64,000 nucleotides of DNA from Sphingomonas taxi (GTDB lineage Bacteria; Pseudomonadota; Alphaproteobacteria; Sphingomonadales; Sphingomonadaceae), in NCBI GenBank assembly GCA_003240625.1, contig QFMX01000001.1, forward strand, positions 186,001 through 250,000, written 5' to 3'. Under the pieces are notes generated by a model. That model made no database searches. It saw only the letters and a program-made list of their open reading frames with translations, and was not told the DNA's origin. The translations under genes and the position numbers were made by a program. Positions 34,725 through 43,575 of the stretch are shown piece after piece (the stretch's first letter is position 1; each line of letters opens with the position of its first letter).

Positions 34725-36704
34725 ATGCACGGCAACAGCAAGATCGGCGCCTCTGCGCTGATGATGGCGATGGCAAGCCTGACGGCGGGCGCCAGCGCGG
34801 CTCCCGTATCGGCGCAACCCGTGACGCTGCCGGCGCTGTTCCCGACCCCCACGTCGATCGACCTCGGCACCGGCAGTATCACGCTCGGCCGCGCGGTCGT
34901 CCTGGTCGCCGCCCCCGGCACCGATCCCGAGACCGTCGCGCTGGTCCGCCAGATCCTCGCCACCGCGGGCGTCGAGACGATCGCCACCGCCAAGCGCCTT
35001 CCCGCCACGCCAGACCGCCCGCATATCGTGCTCGGCACCGGCGACACCGCCCTCGTTCGCGACGCACTCGGCCGCAGCAAGGCTACGCTCGACACGCACG
35101 TCGAGGGCTATACGATCGCCACCGTCGCAGCCGGCGCGGGAATCGTCACGCTGGTGGGGAACGACGCCGACGGCCTCTTCCACGCGGCCCAGACCTTCCG
35201 CCAGTTCGCCCGGCGCGCCAGCCTGCCCGCGCTGGTGATCCAGGATCACCCCGCAATGCCGATCCGCGGCACGATCGAGGGCTTTTACGGTGCGCCCTGG
35301 TCAATGGCGGATCGCACCAAGCATCTCGACTTCCTCGCCACCGTGAAGGCGAACACCTATGTCTACAGCCCCAAGGACGATCCGTACGCGCGCGATCGGT
35401 GGCGCGAGGCCTATCCCGCCGCGACGTTGTCGTCGCTGGGCACGCTGGCCCAGACCGCGCGGCGCAACCATGTCGACTTCGTCTACGCGGTCTCGCCCGG
35501 GCCGTCGGTCTGCTTCTCCGACCCCGCCGACGTGCAGGCACTCGAACGCAAGTTCGACGCGTTGCGGGCGATCGGCGTCGGCAGCTTCTACGTCGCGCTC
35601 GACGACATCGAATACACCAAGTGGAATTGCGAGCGCGACAAGACCGCGTTCGGCCCCTCGGGCGCGGAAGCGGCCGGCGTCGCGCAGGCGCAGTTGCTCA
35701 ACGCGGTGCAGGCCAGCCTGAGCGCCAAGGATCCGGGCGCGCGCCCGCTGATCATGGTGCCGACCGAATATTACGACGCGAAGGAAACACCGTACAAGGC
35801 GGCGTTGCGCAAGCATCTCGACCCGCGGATCGTCGTCCAGTGGACCGGCACCGACGTCGTCCCGCCCGCCATCTCGATCCTCGACGCCAAGGCAGCGACC
35901 AAGGCGTTCGGCCGCAAGACGCTGTTATGGGACAATTATCCGGTCAACGATTACGCACAGACCACCGGTCGGCTGCTGATGGCACCCTATGCGCGGCGCG
36001 AGGCCGGGCTGTCGGGCGAACTGACGGGCATTTTGTCCAACCCGATGAACCAAGAGGCACCGAGCCGCCCGGCGGTGACCGGTGTCGCGGCGTTCGGCTG
36101 GAACGACACGGCCTATGATGCCGAGCGGACCTGGCATTTCTCCGCGCGTGAACTGGCGGGCGGCGACGAGCGGGCGACCGCGGCGCTGCTGACCTTCTTC
36201 GATACGCAGCACATGGCGCCGACCTTCGGCAGCCAGCCCTGGCAGGAGCAGGCACCGCGGCTCAAGGCGGCGCTCGACGCGGTCCGCGAGGCGCTGGCGG
36301 ACGGCGATGCGGCGGCACGGCAGCGGGCGATCGCCGACCTGACCGAGCGCGCCGACGGTATCGCCAACGCGCCCGACATCATCCGCTCCGGGACGATCGA
36401 CCCCGGCTTCGCGGCGCAGTCGCGACCGTGGCTCGACGCGATGCAGCGCTGGGGACGCGCACTCCAGCTGACCGCTGCTGGGCTGGATGCCGCGAACCGG
36501 GGAAGCGGCGCTGCGGACCGTTATTTCGCCGACGCCAAGCGGCTCGCCAGCGAGGCGGCAGCGATCAAGACGATCCCCGGTGCGACCCGGTTCGACGGTC
36601 CGATCAAGATCGCCGACGGCGTGCTGGACCGGTTCGTGACCGATGCGCCGACGCTGATCGCGGTCGGTTCGAGCGATCGTGGCGGGGCCGCTAGGGGGCG
36701 ATAA
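34725..36704 (+). CDS. GH84 beta-N-acetylglucosaminidase, secreted
   Basis: The 659-aa protein has a signal peptide (MMAMASLTAGASAAP) and an N-terminal GH20b-like alpha/beta domain (residues ~40-170: DRPHIVLGTGDTALV, IVTLVGNDADGLFHAAQTF). The GH84 barrel opens with RGTIEGFYGAPWS, and the Asp293-Asp294 pair in FYVALDDIEY is the catalytic pair for substrate-assisted cleavage. A C-terminal helical region follows. It releases N-acetylglucosamine, for example from glycoproteins, O-GlcNAc or hyaluronan. ATG 34725 has GGAGAG eight bases upstream. It is divergent from the LOV kinase with a 261-base gap in which I see no clear promoter. It may serve N-glycan use together with GH92 and GH125 further on. 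Confidence 0.92.
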   Translation: MHGNSKIGASALMMAMASLTAGASAAPVSAQPVTLPALFPTPTSIDLGTGSITLGRAVVLVAAPGTDPETVALVRQILATAGVETIATAKRLPATPDRPHIVLGTGDTALVRDALGRSKATLDTHVEGYTIATVAAGAGIVTLVGNDADGLFHAAQTFRQFARRASLPALVIQDHPAMPIRGTIEGFYGAPWSMADRTKHLDFLATVKANTYVYSPKDDPYARDRWREAYPAATLSSLGTLAQTARRNHVDFVYAVSPGPSVCFSDPADVQALERKFDALRAIGVGSFYVALDDIEYTKWNCERDKTAFGPSGAEAAGVAQAQLLNAVQASLSAKDPGARPLIMVPTEYYDAKETPYKAALRKHLDPRIVVQWTGTDVVPPAISILDAKAATKAFGRKTLLWDNYPVNDYAQTTGRLLMAPYARREAGLSGELTGILSNPMNQEAPSRPAVTGVAAFGWNDTAYDAERTWHFSARELAGGDERATAALLTFFDTQHMAPTFGSQPWQEQAPRLKAALDAVREALADGDAAARQRAIADLTERADGIANAPDIIRSGTIDPGFAAQSRPWLDAMQRWGRALQLTAAGLDAANRGSGAADRYFADAKRLASEAAAIKTIPGATRFDGPIKIADGVLDRFVTDAPTLIAVGSSDRGGAARGR

Positions 36705-37022
36705 CGGGGACCATGCGCCGACCGCGCATCATCCGTCGGATGATCCGCGCCGGTCCCGAAATTCAATCGTCGACCCGGTCTTGGTCGCAGCTATCCCATG
36801 CGGTGTAGAAACCTTGTTTCCCCGCGAAGGCGGGGACCCAGACTGGGCTCCCGCCTTCGCGGGAGAACAGAGCGGCGGTCGTAACCATGTTCGACCGCGC
36901 GTACATATTGGACCAGATGGCTGCCGACGTGTTCCGGAGTCTGTCGTCCCGCCAACCAAGTTTTCGATGTTGCGGGACCGGTAAGGTCTTCATCACCGGG
37001 GTGATGCACCGGCTCACCCTCC
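36705..37022. other. Gene-free stretch with palindromes after the GH84 gene
   Basis: No convincing coding sequence. ATCATCCGTCGGATGAT (36728-36744) is a palindrome with eight-base arms and may stop the GH84 transcript, though no U-run follows. The larger nested palindrome at 36821-36863 is given separately. Short open frames here, including one from 36887, read partly through repeat sequence. Confidence 0.5.
36821..36863. repeat. Nested palindromic repeat of sphingomonad intergenic type
   Basis: Arms CCCGCGAAGGCGGG (36821-36834) and CCCGCCTTCGCGGG (36850-36863) are exact inverted repeats, with a second inner palindrome CCCAGACTGGG between them. Elements with this CCCGCCTTCGCGGG core are common between genes in sphingomonad genomes from general experience. 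Confidence 0.65.
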
Positions 37023-37069
37023 GCAACCGGACGCACGCCGAGACAATGGCGATCAGACGCACCCGTTAA

Positions 37070-37192
37070 TCCTCCCCCGCCAGGGGGAGGTGGCTGGCTC
37101 TTGCCAGACGGAGGGGGAGGTAAGGGATAACCGCAGTTCCGTGTCCTCCCCCTCCGTCGCCTACGGCGCCACCTCCCCCTTGCGGGGGAGGA
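37070..37192. repeat. Palindromic repeat element, copy 1 (REP-doublet/BIME-like)
   Basis: The ends TCCTCCCCCGCCAGGGGGAG and (at 37168-37192) CCACCTCCCCCTTGCGGGGG are near-perfect inverted repeats (about 24 of 25), each also a hairpin by itself. An inner pair GACGGAGGGGGAGG/CCTCCCCCTCCGTC adds a further stem. No coding content. This type of mobile or REP-like doublet recurs at 37472. Confidence 0.7.
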
Positions 37193-37303
37193 TCAAAAAG
37201 GGGCCGCCGATGGGACCGGACTCCGGAACGAGGACGGTAGAACGGAGAGCGCCGTTCAATTGGCCGGTGTGACCCGACCTCCGATCCGGCCTATCCGAGC
37301 CCG

Positions 37304-37424
37304 CTAGCGCGATCGTCGCTTGGTGAGTTTGGCGGCGTTTGCAGTTTCCTCGGCTTCCAGCCTGCGCCAGCGATCGAACCGCTTGGGGGTCAGCGTCCCC
37401 GTCTCGATCGCCGCGCGAACGGCG
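37304..37424 (-). pseudogene. Detached copy of the rsgA C-terminal end
   Basis: The minus strand encodes the same last 40 residues as rsgA, 37 of them identical (CAVRAAIETGTLTPKRFDRW and on to TKRRSR), with the same TAG stop. The changes seen are Ala to Thr, Ser to Pro and Glu to Lys. It has no start, GTPase domain or zinc site and cannot be functional. It arose with the tandem duplication. Confidence 0.8.
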
Positions 37425-37471
37425 CAACCGGACGCACACCGCGACAATGGCGATCCAACACACCCGTTAAT

Positions 37472-37592
37472 CCTCCCCCGCCAGGGGGAGGTGGCTGGCT
37501 CTTGCCAGACGGAGGGGGAGGTAAGGGAAACCGCTGTTCCGTGTCCTCCCCCTCCGTCGCCTTCGGCGCCACCTCCCCCTTGCGGGGGAGGA
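37472..37592. repeat. Palindromic repeat element, copy 2 (REP-doublet/BIME-like)
   Basis: Second copy of the element at 37070, 121 bases, with the same end hairpins and the same inner GGAGGGGGAGG/CCTCCCCCTCC pair. Differences between copies are few. It lies about 105 bases from the rsgA stop and could act as its terminator or mRNA end. Confidence 0.7.
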
Positions 37593-37696
37593 TTCAAACT
37601 GCGCTCGCCAGAGATACGGGAACGAGCACGGTAGGACGGAGAGCGGCGTTCATCTGCCAGTATGAACTGACCTCCGATCCGGCCTATCCGAGCCCG

Positions 37697-38695
37697 CTAG
37701 CGCGATCGTCGCTTGGTGAGTTTGGCGGCGTTTGCGGTTTCCTCGGCTTCCAGCCTGCGCCAGCGATCGAACCGTTCGGACGTTAGCGTCCCCGCCTCGA
37801 TCGCGGCGCGAACGGCGCATCCGGGCTCGACGCCGTGCGAACAGTCCGAGAATTTGCAGTCCTGCGCCGCCAGCGCGAAATCGTCGAAGACCTCGGCGAT
37901 GCCGGTTGCCGCATCGGACAGTTGCAGTTCGCGCATCCCCGGCAGGTCGAGCAGCCAGCCGCCATGATCGAGACGGTGCATCTCGCGGACCGTAGTGGTG
38001 TGGCGGCCGGTGGAATCGTGCGCACGAACCGCCTGCGTCGCGATGCTGTCGGACCCGCGCAACGAGTTTACCAGCGTCGACTTGCCGACGCCCGAGGAGC
38101 CCAGAAAGGCGACGGTCTTGCCGGGGCCGCACCACGCCGCGAGCCCGGCGACGTCGGCTGGATCGCGGCCGTTGACGGTCTGGACGAGCAGGCCCGGCTC
38201 GATCGCGCGCGCCGCGGCCGCGAACACCTCTGGCGTGTCGGTCAGGTCGGATTTGGTGAGGACCACGACCGGATCCACCCCGACCTCGCGCGCCAGCACC
38301 AGATAGCGCTCGAGCCGCGCGACGCTGAAATCCTGGTTGCACGAGGCGACGATGAACACCGTGTCGACGTTTGCCGCGATCATCTGATCCCTGCGCGGAT
38401 CGGCCGGCGAGCGCCGCTTGAACAGGTTCATCCGCTGGAGAACGCGCACGGGCTGCACCGTCGCGCCATCGACGAGCACCCAGTCGCCGACGGTCGGATG
38501 ATCGTCGGTCGGCAGCGCACCGGGAATATACGGGGTGATGAAACGCTGTGGGCCCAGCCCGGCGACCGCGATCTTGCCGCGATGGACCGCCATCACCCGG
38601 ACGGGATGACACAGCAGCGCCTCGTCGGGCGAAACCTGCTCGCTGAAAAACGCATTCCAGCCAAGCTCTTCCAAGGTCTCTTCGGTCGATTTCAT
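37697..38695 (-). CDS. rsgA: Ribosome small subunit-dependent GTPase RsgA (circularly permuted)
   Basis: The 332-aa protein assists 30S subunit maturation. The order is an OB-fold N-terminus, then permuted GTPase motifs: G4 VLTKSD (147-150), G1 GSSGVGKST (199-207) and G3 DLPGM, and a C-terminal zinc site (CKFSDCSHGVEPGC). Permutation with G4 before G1 is diagnostic. ATG 38695 gives the usual length; the frame is open upstream but without family-like sequence. The last 40 codons are duplicated downstream at 37304. Confidence 0.95.
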   Translation of the reverse strand: MKSTEETLEELGWNAFFSEQVSPDEALLCHPVRVMAVHRGKIAVAGLGPQRFITPYIPGALPTDDHPTVGDWVLVDGATVQPVRVLQRMNLFKRRSPADPRRDQMIAANVDTVFIVASCNQDFSVARLERYLVLAREVGVDPVVVLTKSDLTDTPEVFAAAARAIEPGLLVQTVNGRDPADVAGLAAWCGPGKTVAFLGSSGVGKSTLVNSLRGSDSIATQAVRAHDSTGRHTTTVREMHRLDHGGWLLDLPGMRELQLSDAATGIAEVFDDFALAAQDCKFSDCSHGVEPGCAVRAAIEAGTLTSERFDRWRRLEAEETANAAKLTKRRSR

Positions 38696-38884
38696 AGGGT
38701 TGCAGCAGCGGCTTTCTTTGCGATCCGGTCGGCGATCGTCCCGTGCCGGCGGCGATACCGGCATGTCGATATGGGCGCTTTCGCGGCCGAAAGCACGAAC
38801 TCCCCGTCGATCGGAGTAGGTCGGACGAAGCACGACGCCCCGCGATCGCTCCACCCTGTCTCGCTGGACGCAAACGACATCACG

Positions 38885-39274
38885 TCACTGATAATGGGTG
38901 GTGTTCTCGAACCCGTCGTTCGCCTTCGCCATCTTGATCAGCTTCTTGACGAAGGTGCGGACATGCCGGTCGAAGCGCGTGTCGTTATACACACCGCGCC
39001 AGACATAGTCGTCACGATCGAGCAAGGTCCGCAGCTCGTCCATGAAACCAGCCTGCGCATTCGTCGTAGGCTTGGCCTTCATCAGCGTGCAGACCATTTC
39101 CTCCGCGGTAGCCTTGTCGCAATCGTCCTGGCGATCCCGCCCCGCGCGCTCCGCGACCACCTGATCGGAGCGCGCGGCGGCGACGCGGCTTTCCAGCCAT
39201 TTGCGGACGATCGCGCCGTCCCAGGTCTTTCCCGCACCGTCCACCACACGCAACTCCGGTTCAATCGACGCCAT
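38885..39274 (-). CDS. Hypothetical protein, charged and helical
   Basis: The 129-aa protein from ATG 39274 is soluble and helical (DGAIVRKWLESRVAAARSDQVV, DDCDKATAEEMVCTLMKAKP, DRHVRTFVKKLIKMAKANDGF). No family recognised. It is 103 bases downstream of the bacteriophytochrome kinase on the same strand. The frame stays open upstream to 39523, but that part overlies the kinase C-terminus and is Arg/Ser-rich, typical of non-coding frames. Real but uncertain. Confidence 0.6.
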   Translation of the reverse strand: MASIEPELRVVDGAGKTWDGAIVRKWLESRVAAARSDQVVAERAGRDRQDDCDKATAEEMVCTLMKAKPTTNAQAGFMDELRTLLDRDDYVWRGVYNDTRFDRHVRTFVKKLIKMAKANDGFENTTHYQ

Positions 39275-39377
39275 ACTATCGCCATCACCGATCGCGCGCG
39301 ACCAGCCGCGCGGACGAGATAGGACCGGCGAGCGGGCAGCCCCCGTACACCGCCACGCACGCGCCGCGAAGATGCTT

Positions 39378-41543
39378 CTACGGCTCGCCGATCGGCGCGG
39401 CGATCGTGACGCGCAGGCCGGGGCAGTTGTCGGTCTCGGCCATCGTTCCCGCGAGCCGCGCGACCATCGACGCGAGCATCCGCGATCCGAACCCCATGCC
39501 CTGCCCCGATTTGCCACTGCCACGGTCGGCGACGATCAACAGGAACCGCGCCTGTTGCTGCTCCAGCGCGATCGTGATCGGTCCCGAGCCGCCGGCATAA
39601 GCGTATTTATTGGCGTTGATGACCAGTTCGGTGAGGATCAACCCGACATGCACCGCGCGATCGGTCGACATCAGGATCGGCACCAGATCGAGCTGGATCT
39701 GCGCGCCCCATGATCCGTCCATCGTCGACCGGATCTCGGTACACAGATCGCCGATATAGCGCGCGAGGTCGATCGCCTGGAGATGCTCGTCGGAATGCAG
39801 CCGGCGGTGGACCATCGCCACCGCGGAAAGCCGGCGCTGCGCCTCGATCAGATGCGAGGTCAGGACCGCGTCGCCGACGGCTCGCCCCTGCAACCCGAGG
39901 AACGCCGACACGAGTTGCAGGCTGTTCTGCACCCGGTGGTGCACCTCCTTGATCAGATAATCCTTCTGCAACAACAGGCTCTCGTTGTCGGCGATCGTCG
40001 CCATGAGCTCGCGGTTGATCTCGAACAGCCGGCGGTGCTGGCGTGCATCGTACATCGTCCGTTTCAACCGGCCCGCCGCCTCGATCTCGAACAGCGTCCA
40101 GGGCGCCGAGCGTCCGCGGACCGCCTCGCTCCAGATCTCGAACGAGGCGCGCGGCGTCAGCGGCGTATGCAGATCGACGGGTATGTCCTTTTGCGGATTG
40201 CCCGCCCAGTTCACGACGGCGATCTGCTCGGCCCGAAACCAGAGCAGGATGGTCGGCTCTTCGGTCGCCATCGTCACCGCGAGGACGCCGCTCGCGAGGT
40301 CCTGGCACGCGACGGCGTCGGGCAGGTATTCGGCCATGCGATCGGTCGCGAACGGCACCGTCCGCGCGAGGTCGACGACGTGCGCGGCGATCCTGCGAAT
40401 GTCGTCGTGCCGGGGCGATCGACCGGCGACGAACAATTCCGTGCCGCGCACCGCCGCAAAGCTGTCCGCGCCCAGCATCCGGGCCAGATCGTCGCCGGCG
40501 ATCGCGAACAGCCCGGCCAGCGAGATGTCGCTGCCGAGCCGCAGCATGATCGCATCCTCGGCTGTGCGCAGGCGGATGCGTTCGCGGAAGAGTTCGGCAT
40601 CCTCCTTCGCGCGGATCTGACGCGAAAGGCTTCCCGCCAGCGCGCGACACGCCATGCGCGCATGCAGCGGGAGCAGCTTGGGGGTCGGGTGATGGCAGGC
40701 GATCAGACCCCAGAGCGTGCCGTCGCGGACGATCGAGACGGAGGCCGACGCGGCGACGCCCATGTTGGCGAGGTAGCGCAGATGGGTGGGCGAAACGCTG
40801 CGCAACGCGACGTCGCTCATGTCCAGCGCATCGTTGCCGAACGGCCGGAGCGGCGCCGGTTCATAGGCGATGTCGGGAATGACGCGGACGCGGTTGCGGA
40901 CATAGAGCGCGCGGGCCTGGCGCGGGATGTCGGAGGCGGGGAAATGCTGGTTGAGGAACGATCGCAATGCCGGGTCGCGATCCTCCGCGACGACGACGCC
41001 GGTGCCGTCGTCGTGAAAGCGGTACACCATCACCCGGTCGAACCCGGTGACCTGGCGGAAGATTCGCGCTGCGCGCTCGCACAATTCCCGCAGTCCGAAG
41101 GCTTGCTCGAAGGTTGCGGCGGCGTTTTCCATCGCCGCCAGCATCTCGATCGGCGACGGCATCGTCGGGGGTGCGGGTTCCAGTTCGACGATAATCGCAG
41201 TGGGTGAGCGGTGGATGGTGGCATCGAACATCACGTCGATCCCGTCGATCTGGAGCAACGTGACGCCTGGGCCGGGGACAGCGCCGGAAGGATCGGCGAG
41301 GCGCGCGGAGACCGGATGGCGGAGGATGTCGTCGAGATGCACGCCGAGCCAGTGCGGTGCGAGCAGCGTTTCGATCTCCCCGGCGCCGGCGACGATCCGG
41401 AGCGTGACCGGGTCGGCGACGAGGATCATGCCGTGCGGCTGGATCGAGCCGGGGACGTGGATCGGCTCCCGGTCGCAAGGGTCGACAGCACCGCCTTGCG
41501 GCCCCGTTTCCGGGGGCAAACCTGTGGTCACGAGGCCTGGCAT
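39378..41543 (-). CDS. Bacteriophytochrome red/far-red HWE-type histidine kinase
   Basis: The 721-aa protein has the full photosensory module. The biliverdin-attaching Cys23 lies in VDPCDREPIHVPGSIQPHG; PAS and GAF domains follow with FPASDIPRQA (202-210) and the conserved His in SPTHLRYLANMGV; a PHY domain has the tongue motif PRASF (464-468) with VNWAGNP. The kinase core is of HisKA_2/HWE type (IKEVHHRVQNSLQLVSAF, ILTELVINANKYAYAG, GMGFGSRML). It should sense red and far-red light. ATG 41543 is chosen; the frame is open to 41627. No haem oxygenase (biliverdin source) gene is in the window. Its partner regulator is not adjacent. Confidence 0.95.
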   Translation of the reverse strand: MPGLVTTGLPPETGPQGGAVDPCDREPIHVPGSIQPHGMILVADPVTLRIVAGAGEIETLLAPHWLGVHLDDILRHPVSARLADPSGAVPGPGVTLLQIDGIDVMFDATIHRSPTAIIVELEPAPPTMPSPIEMLAAMENAAATFEQAFGLRELCERAARIFRQVTGFDRVMVYRFHDDGTGVVVAEDRDPALRSFLNQHFPASDIPRQARALYVRNRVRVIPDIAYEPAPLRPFGNDALDMSDVALRSVSPTHLRYLANMGVAASASVSIVRDGTLWGLIACHHPTPKLLPLHARMACRALAGSLSRQIRAKEDAELFRERIRLRTAEDAIMLRLGSDISLAGLFAIAGDDLARMLGADSFAAVRGTELFVAGRSPRHDDIRRIAAHVVDLARTVPFATDRMAEYLPDAVACQDLASGVLAVTMATEEPTILLWFRAEQIAVVNWAGNPQKDIPVDLHTPLTPRASFEIWSEAVRGRSAPWTLFEIEAAGRLKRTMYDARQHRRLFEINRELMATIADNESLLLQKDYLIKEVHHRVQNSLQLVSAFLGLQGRAVGDAVLTSHLIEAQRRLSAVAMVHRRLHSDEHLQAIDLARYIGDLCTEIRSTMDGSWGAQIQLDLVPILMSTDRAVHVGLILTELVINANKYAYAGGSGPITIALEQQQARFLLIVADRGSGKSGQGMGFGSRMLASMVARLAGTMAETDNCPGLRVTIAAPIGEP

Positions 41544-41846
41544 CGCGGATCCAATCCAGCCGGAGGCGAAAATGCGGTCGATGTTCGTTACGGAAGCGAT
41601 ACAGACGGTTTTGTAGTGCGCCGTCAACGACCTCGATCAAGACTTCGCATAATTCGGGGCATATTGGGGATAGTTTGGGCCGGTTGTGACGGCGCGCGGG
41701 GAAATGGTTGAACCTCGGTTGGCCATTGTGCACAACGCGGATGACCGTGAGATCGACGCTTATACTTGCAGATACGGAGTCGCGTGCGCTGGCTATCAAA
41801 GTCTTGGGGGCGGTTTACGATTTCCCGCCCCCAAAGATATTGGTTA
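41544..41846. other. Gap upstream of the bacteriophytochrome gene and past the GMC operon end
   Basis: These 303 bases hold no convincing gene. The right part (41804-41834) is the terminator hairpin of the GMC operon; the left part must contain the promoter of the bacteriophytochrome gene, but I see no clear -35/-10 pair and no GGAAC-N16/17-CGTT motif. Confidence 0.5.
41804..41834 (-). terminator. Terminator hairpin at the end of the 3-keto-glycoside operon
   Basis: TTGGGGGCGG (41804-41813) and CCGCCCCCAA (41825-41834) pair perfectly around 11 bases, 13 bases beyond the GMC stop. On the minus strand GACTTTGATAG follows, a weak U-rich tail. Placement at the last gene of a long operon supports a terminator. 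Confidence 0.65.
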
Positions 41847-43523
41847 TCAGGCCTTCTTCATCTGCTTGACGGCATGATCCGCAGCACGAGCCGTGAGCGC
41901 CATGAACGTCAGCGAGGGATTCACGCACGAGATCGACGCCATCTGCGCGCCGTCGGTGACGTAGAGGTTGGACGCGGCGTGCGCCTGGCTCCATTCGTTG
42001 AGCACCGACGTGCGCGGGTCTCGGCCCATGCGGGCACCGCCCATTTCGTGGATTGCGTCGCCGGGGACGTGCTCCTTCTCGCTGCTCTTGACGTTGGTCA
42101 GGCCGGCGGCCTTCAACATCGCCTCGCCCTGCGTCCGCGCGTCGGCCATCATCTTCAACTCGTTGTCGCGGAACGTCACGTCGAAGCGGACCAGGGGAAC
42201 GCCGAACCGGTCGACCTTCGACTGGTGCAGCGACACCCTGTTGTCGGCATAGGGCAGGCATTCGCCGAACGCGCCCATGCTGAATTTCCACGGGGCATAT
42301 TTGCGCATGCCCTGCTTCATCGACGCGCCGAAACCGACCGGCGCGGCGGGGTTGCGATAGGCGCTGCCCTGATAGCCATAGCCGCGCTTGAAGCCGACGC
42401 CGTCGTCCTTGCCGATATTACGGAAACGGGGGACGTAGACCCCGCCCGGACGACGGCCATATTCGATGAACTCCTCCATGCCGGGGATGTCGCCCTCGAC
42501 GCCGACGCGGAAGATGTGGTCCATGATATAGCGCCCGAGCGTGCCGCTCTCGTCGAAATAGCTGCGGTCGCTGCCCGGTGCGCGCGAGTTCAGCATGATC
42601 TGCGTCGAGGCGATCGCCGAGGCGCAGAGGAAGACGAGATCGGCCTGCACCGTTTCCGCCTGGCCGGTCTTCGCGTCGATATAGCGAACGCCGGTCACCT
42701 TCTTGCGCGCCGCGTCGTACACCAGGTTGGTGACGACCGAGTCCGACCTGAGCGTCAGGCGACCGGTCGCGCGGGCGGCCGGCAGAGTGACGGCCTGGGT
42801 CGAGAAATACGCGCCGAACGAGCAACCATTGCCGCACTGGTTGCGGAACTGGCACTTGGTGCGGTTCTGGTCGGGCTTGTCCTCGGTCATGTTCGACAGC
42901 CGCGTGTTGATCAGTTTGCGGCCGGGGAACTTGGATTCGAGGCCCTGCTTGAGCCATTTCTCCGCGACGTTCATCGGCATCGGCGGCTGGAACTCGCTGT
43001 CGGGCAGATAGTCGAGATTCTCGCGCGAGCCCGACACGCCGATGTATTTCTCGACATAGCTGTACCACGGCGCGACGTCGTCATAGCGGATTGGCCAGTC
43101 GCCATCGATGCCGTCGCGCTTGTTCGCCTCGAAATCCGCGGGGCTCCAGCGGAAGCACCAGCGACCCCAGATCAGCGACTTGCCGCCGACCGCACCTGGC
43201 CGGATCCAGTAGAATTTGCTGCCCTCGTCATAGGCGTACGGGTTCAGCCGGTCGTCGTTGTGGAACTCGCGGTTGCTGGGCTGGACATAGCCGTGCTTGC
43301 CGATGAAATAATCGCTGTCGAGCAGCGGCTTGGGCATGATGTTGCGCGCCGGCACCTCATAGGCGGGCTTGCCGTCATAGGTGTAGCCTTCGCCGTGCTC
43401 GACCATCTTGCCGCGGTCCAGCATCAGGACGCGGAGGCCCTTTTCGGTCAGTTCCTTCGCAGCGAAGCCACCGCTTACGCCCGATCCAATAACGATCGCG
43501 TCGAACCTGTTGGTCTCAGCCAT
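41847..43523 (-). CDS. GMC oxidoreductase (glycoside/glucose dehydrogenase large subunit type)
   Basis: The 558-aa flavoprotein has an N-terminal FAD site (DAIVIGSGVSGGFAA, residues 8-21), RPGAVGGKSLIWGRWCFRW, a Cys-rich segment (KCQFRNQCGNGCSFG) and the C-terminal GMC signature (HEMGGARMGRDPRTSVLNEW, then NLYVTDGA). Such subunits, with a small Tat-exported subunit and a cytochrome c, form periplasmic sugar dehydrogenases, including glucoside 3-dehydrogenases. It has no signal peptide, so it likely crosses the membrane with the small subunit at 44406. Last gene of the operon; the terminator follows. Oxidation at C3 of glycosides is inferred from the DUF1080 and cytochrome neighbours. Confidence 0.92.
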   Translation of the reverse strand: MAETNRFDAIVIGSGVSGGFAAKELTEKGLRVLMLDRGKMVEHGEGYTYDGKPAYEVPARNIMPKPLLDSDYFIGKHGYVQPSNREFHNDDRLNPYAYDEGSKFYWIRPGAVGGKSLIWGRWCFRWSPADFEANKRDGIDGDWPIRYDDVAPWYSYVEKYIGVSGSRENLDYLPDSEFQPPMPMNVAEKWLKQGLESKFPGRKLINTRLSNMTEDKPDQNRTKCQFRNQCGNGCSFGAYFSTQAVTLPAARATGRLTLRSDSVVTNLVYDAARKKVTGVRYIDAKTGQAETVQADLVFLCASAIASTQIMLNSRAPGSDRSYFDESGTLGRYIMDHIFRVGVEGDIPGMEEFIEYGRRPGGVYVPRFRNIGKDDGVGFKRGYGYQGSAYRNPAAPVGFGASMKQGMRKYAPWKFSMGAFGECLPYADNRVSLHQSKVDRFGVPLVRFDVTFRDNELKMMADARTQGEAMLKAAGLTNVKSSEKEHVPGDAIHEMGGARMGRDPRTSVLNEWSQAHAASNLYVTDGAQMASISCVNPSLTFMALTARAADHAVKQMKKA

Positions 43524-43575
43524 GATCTCTCTCTCCTAAAACTCGGAAAACACGCCCCGTCAGAAGCGCCCCCAT

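Larger units (their letters stand above)
37023..37816. repeat. ~400 bp tandem duplication (two direct copies) carrying the rsgA 3' end
   Basis: Copy 1 (about 37023-37424, 402 bases) and copy 2 (about 37425-37816, 392 bases) are clear but imperfect direct repeats. Each starts with GCAACCGGACGCAC, holds one 121-123 bp GC-rich palindromic element and a ~110-base spacer, and ends in ~120 bases of rsgA C-terminal coding sequence. In copy 2 that part belongs to the real rsgA; in copy 1 it is a detached remnant. Boundaries are read by eye and may shift by a few bases. Confidence 0.75.

Noticed and set aside
36887..37069. 60-codon frame starting MFDRAYILDQMAADVF
   Set aside because: No ribosome-binding site, its end runs into the duplicated repeat, and no family is recognised; it may be a remnant but cannot be supported.
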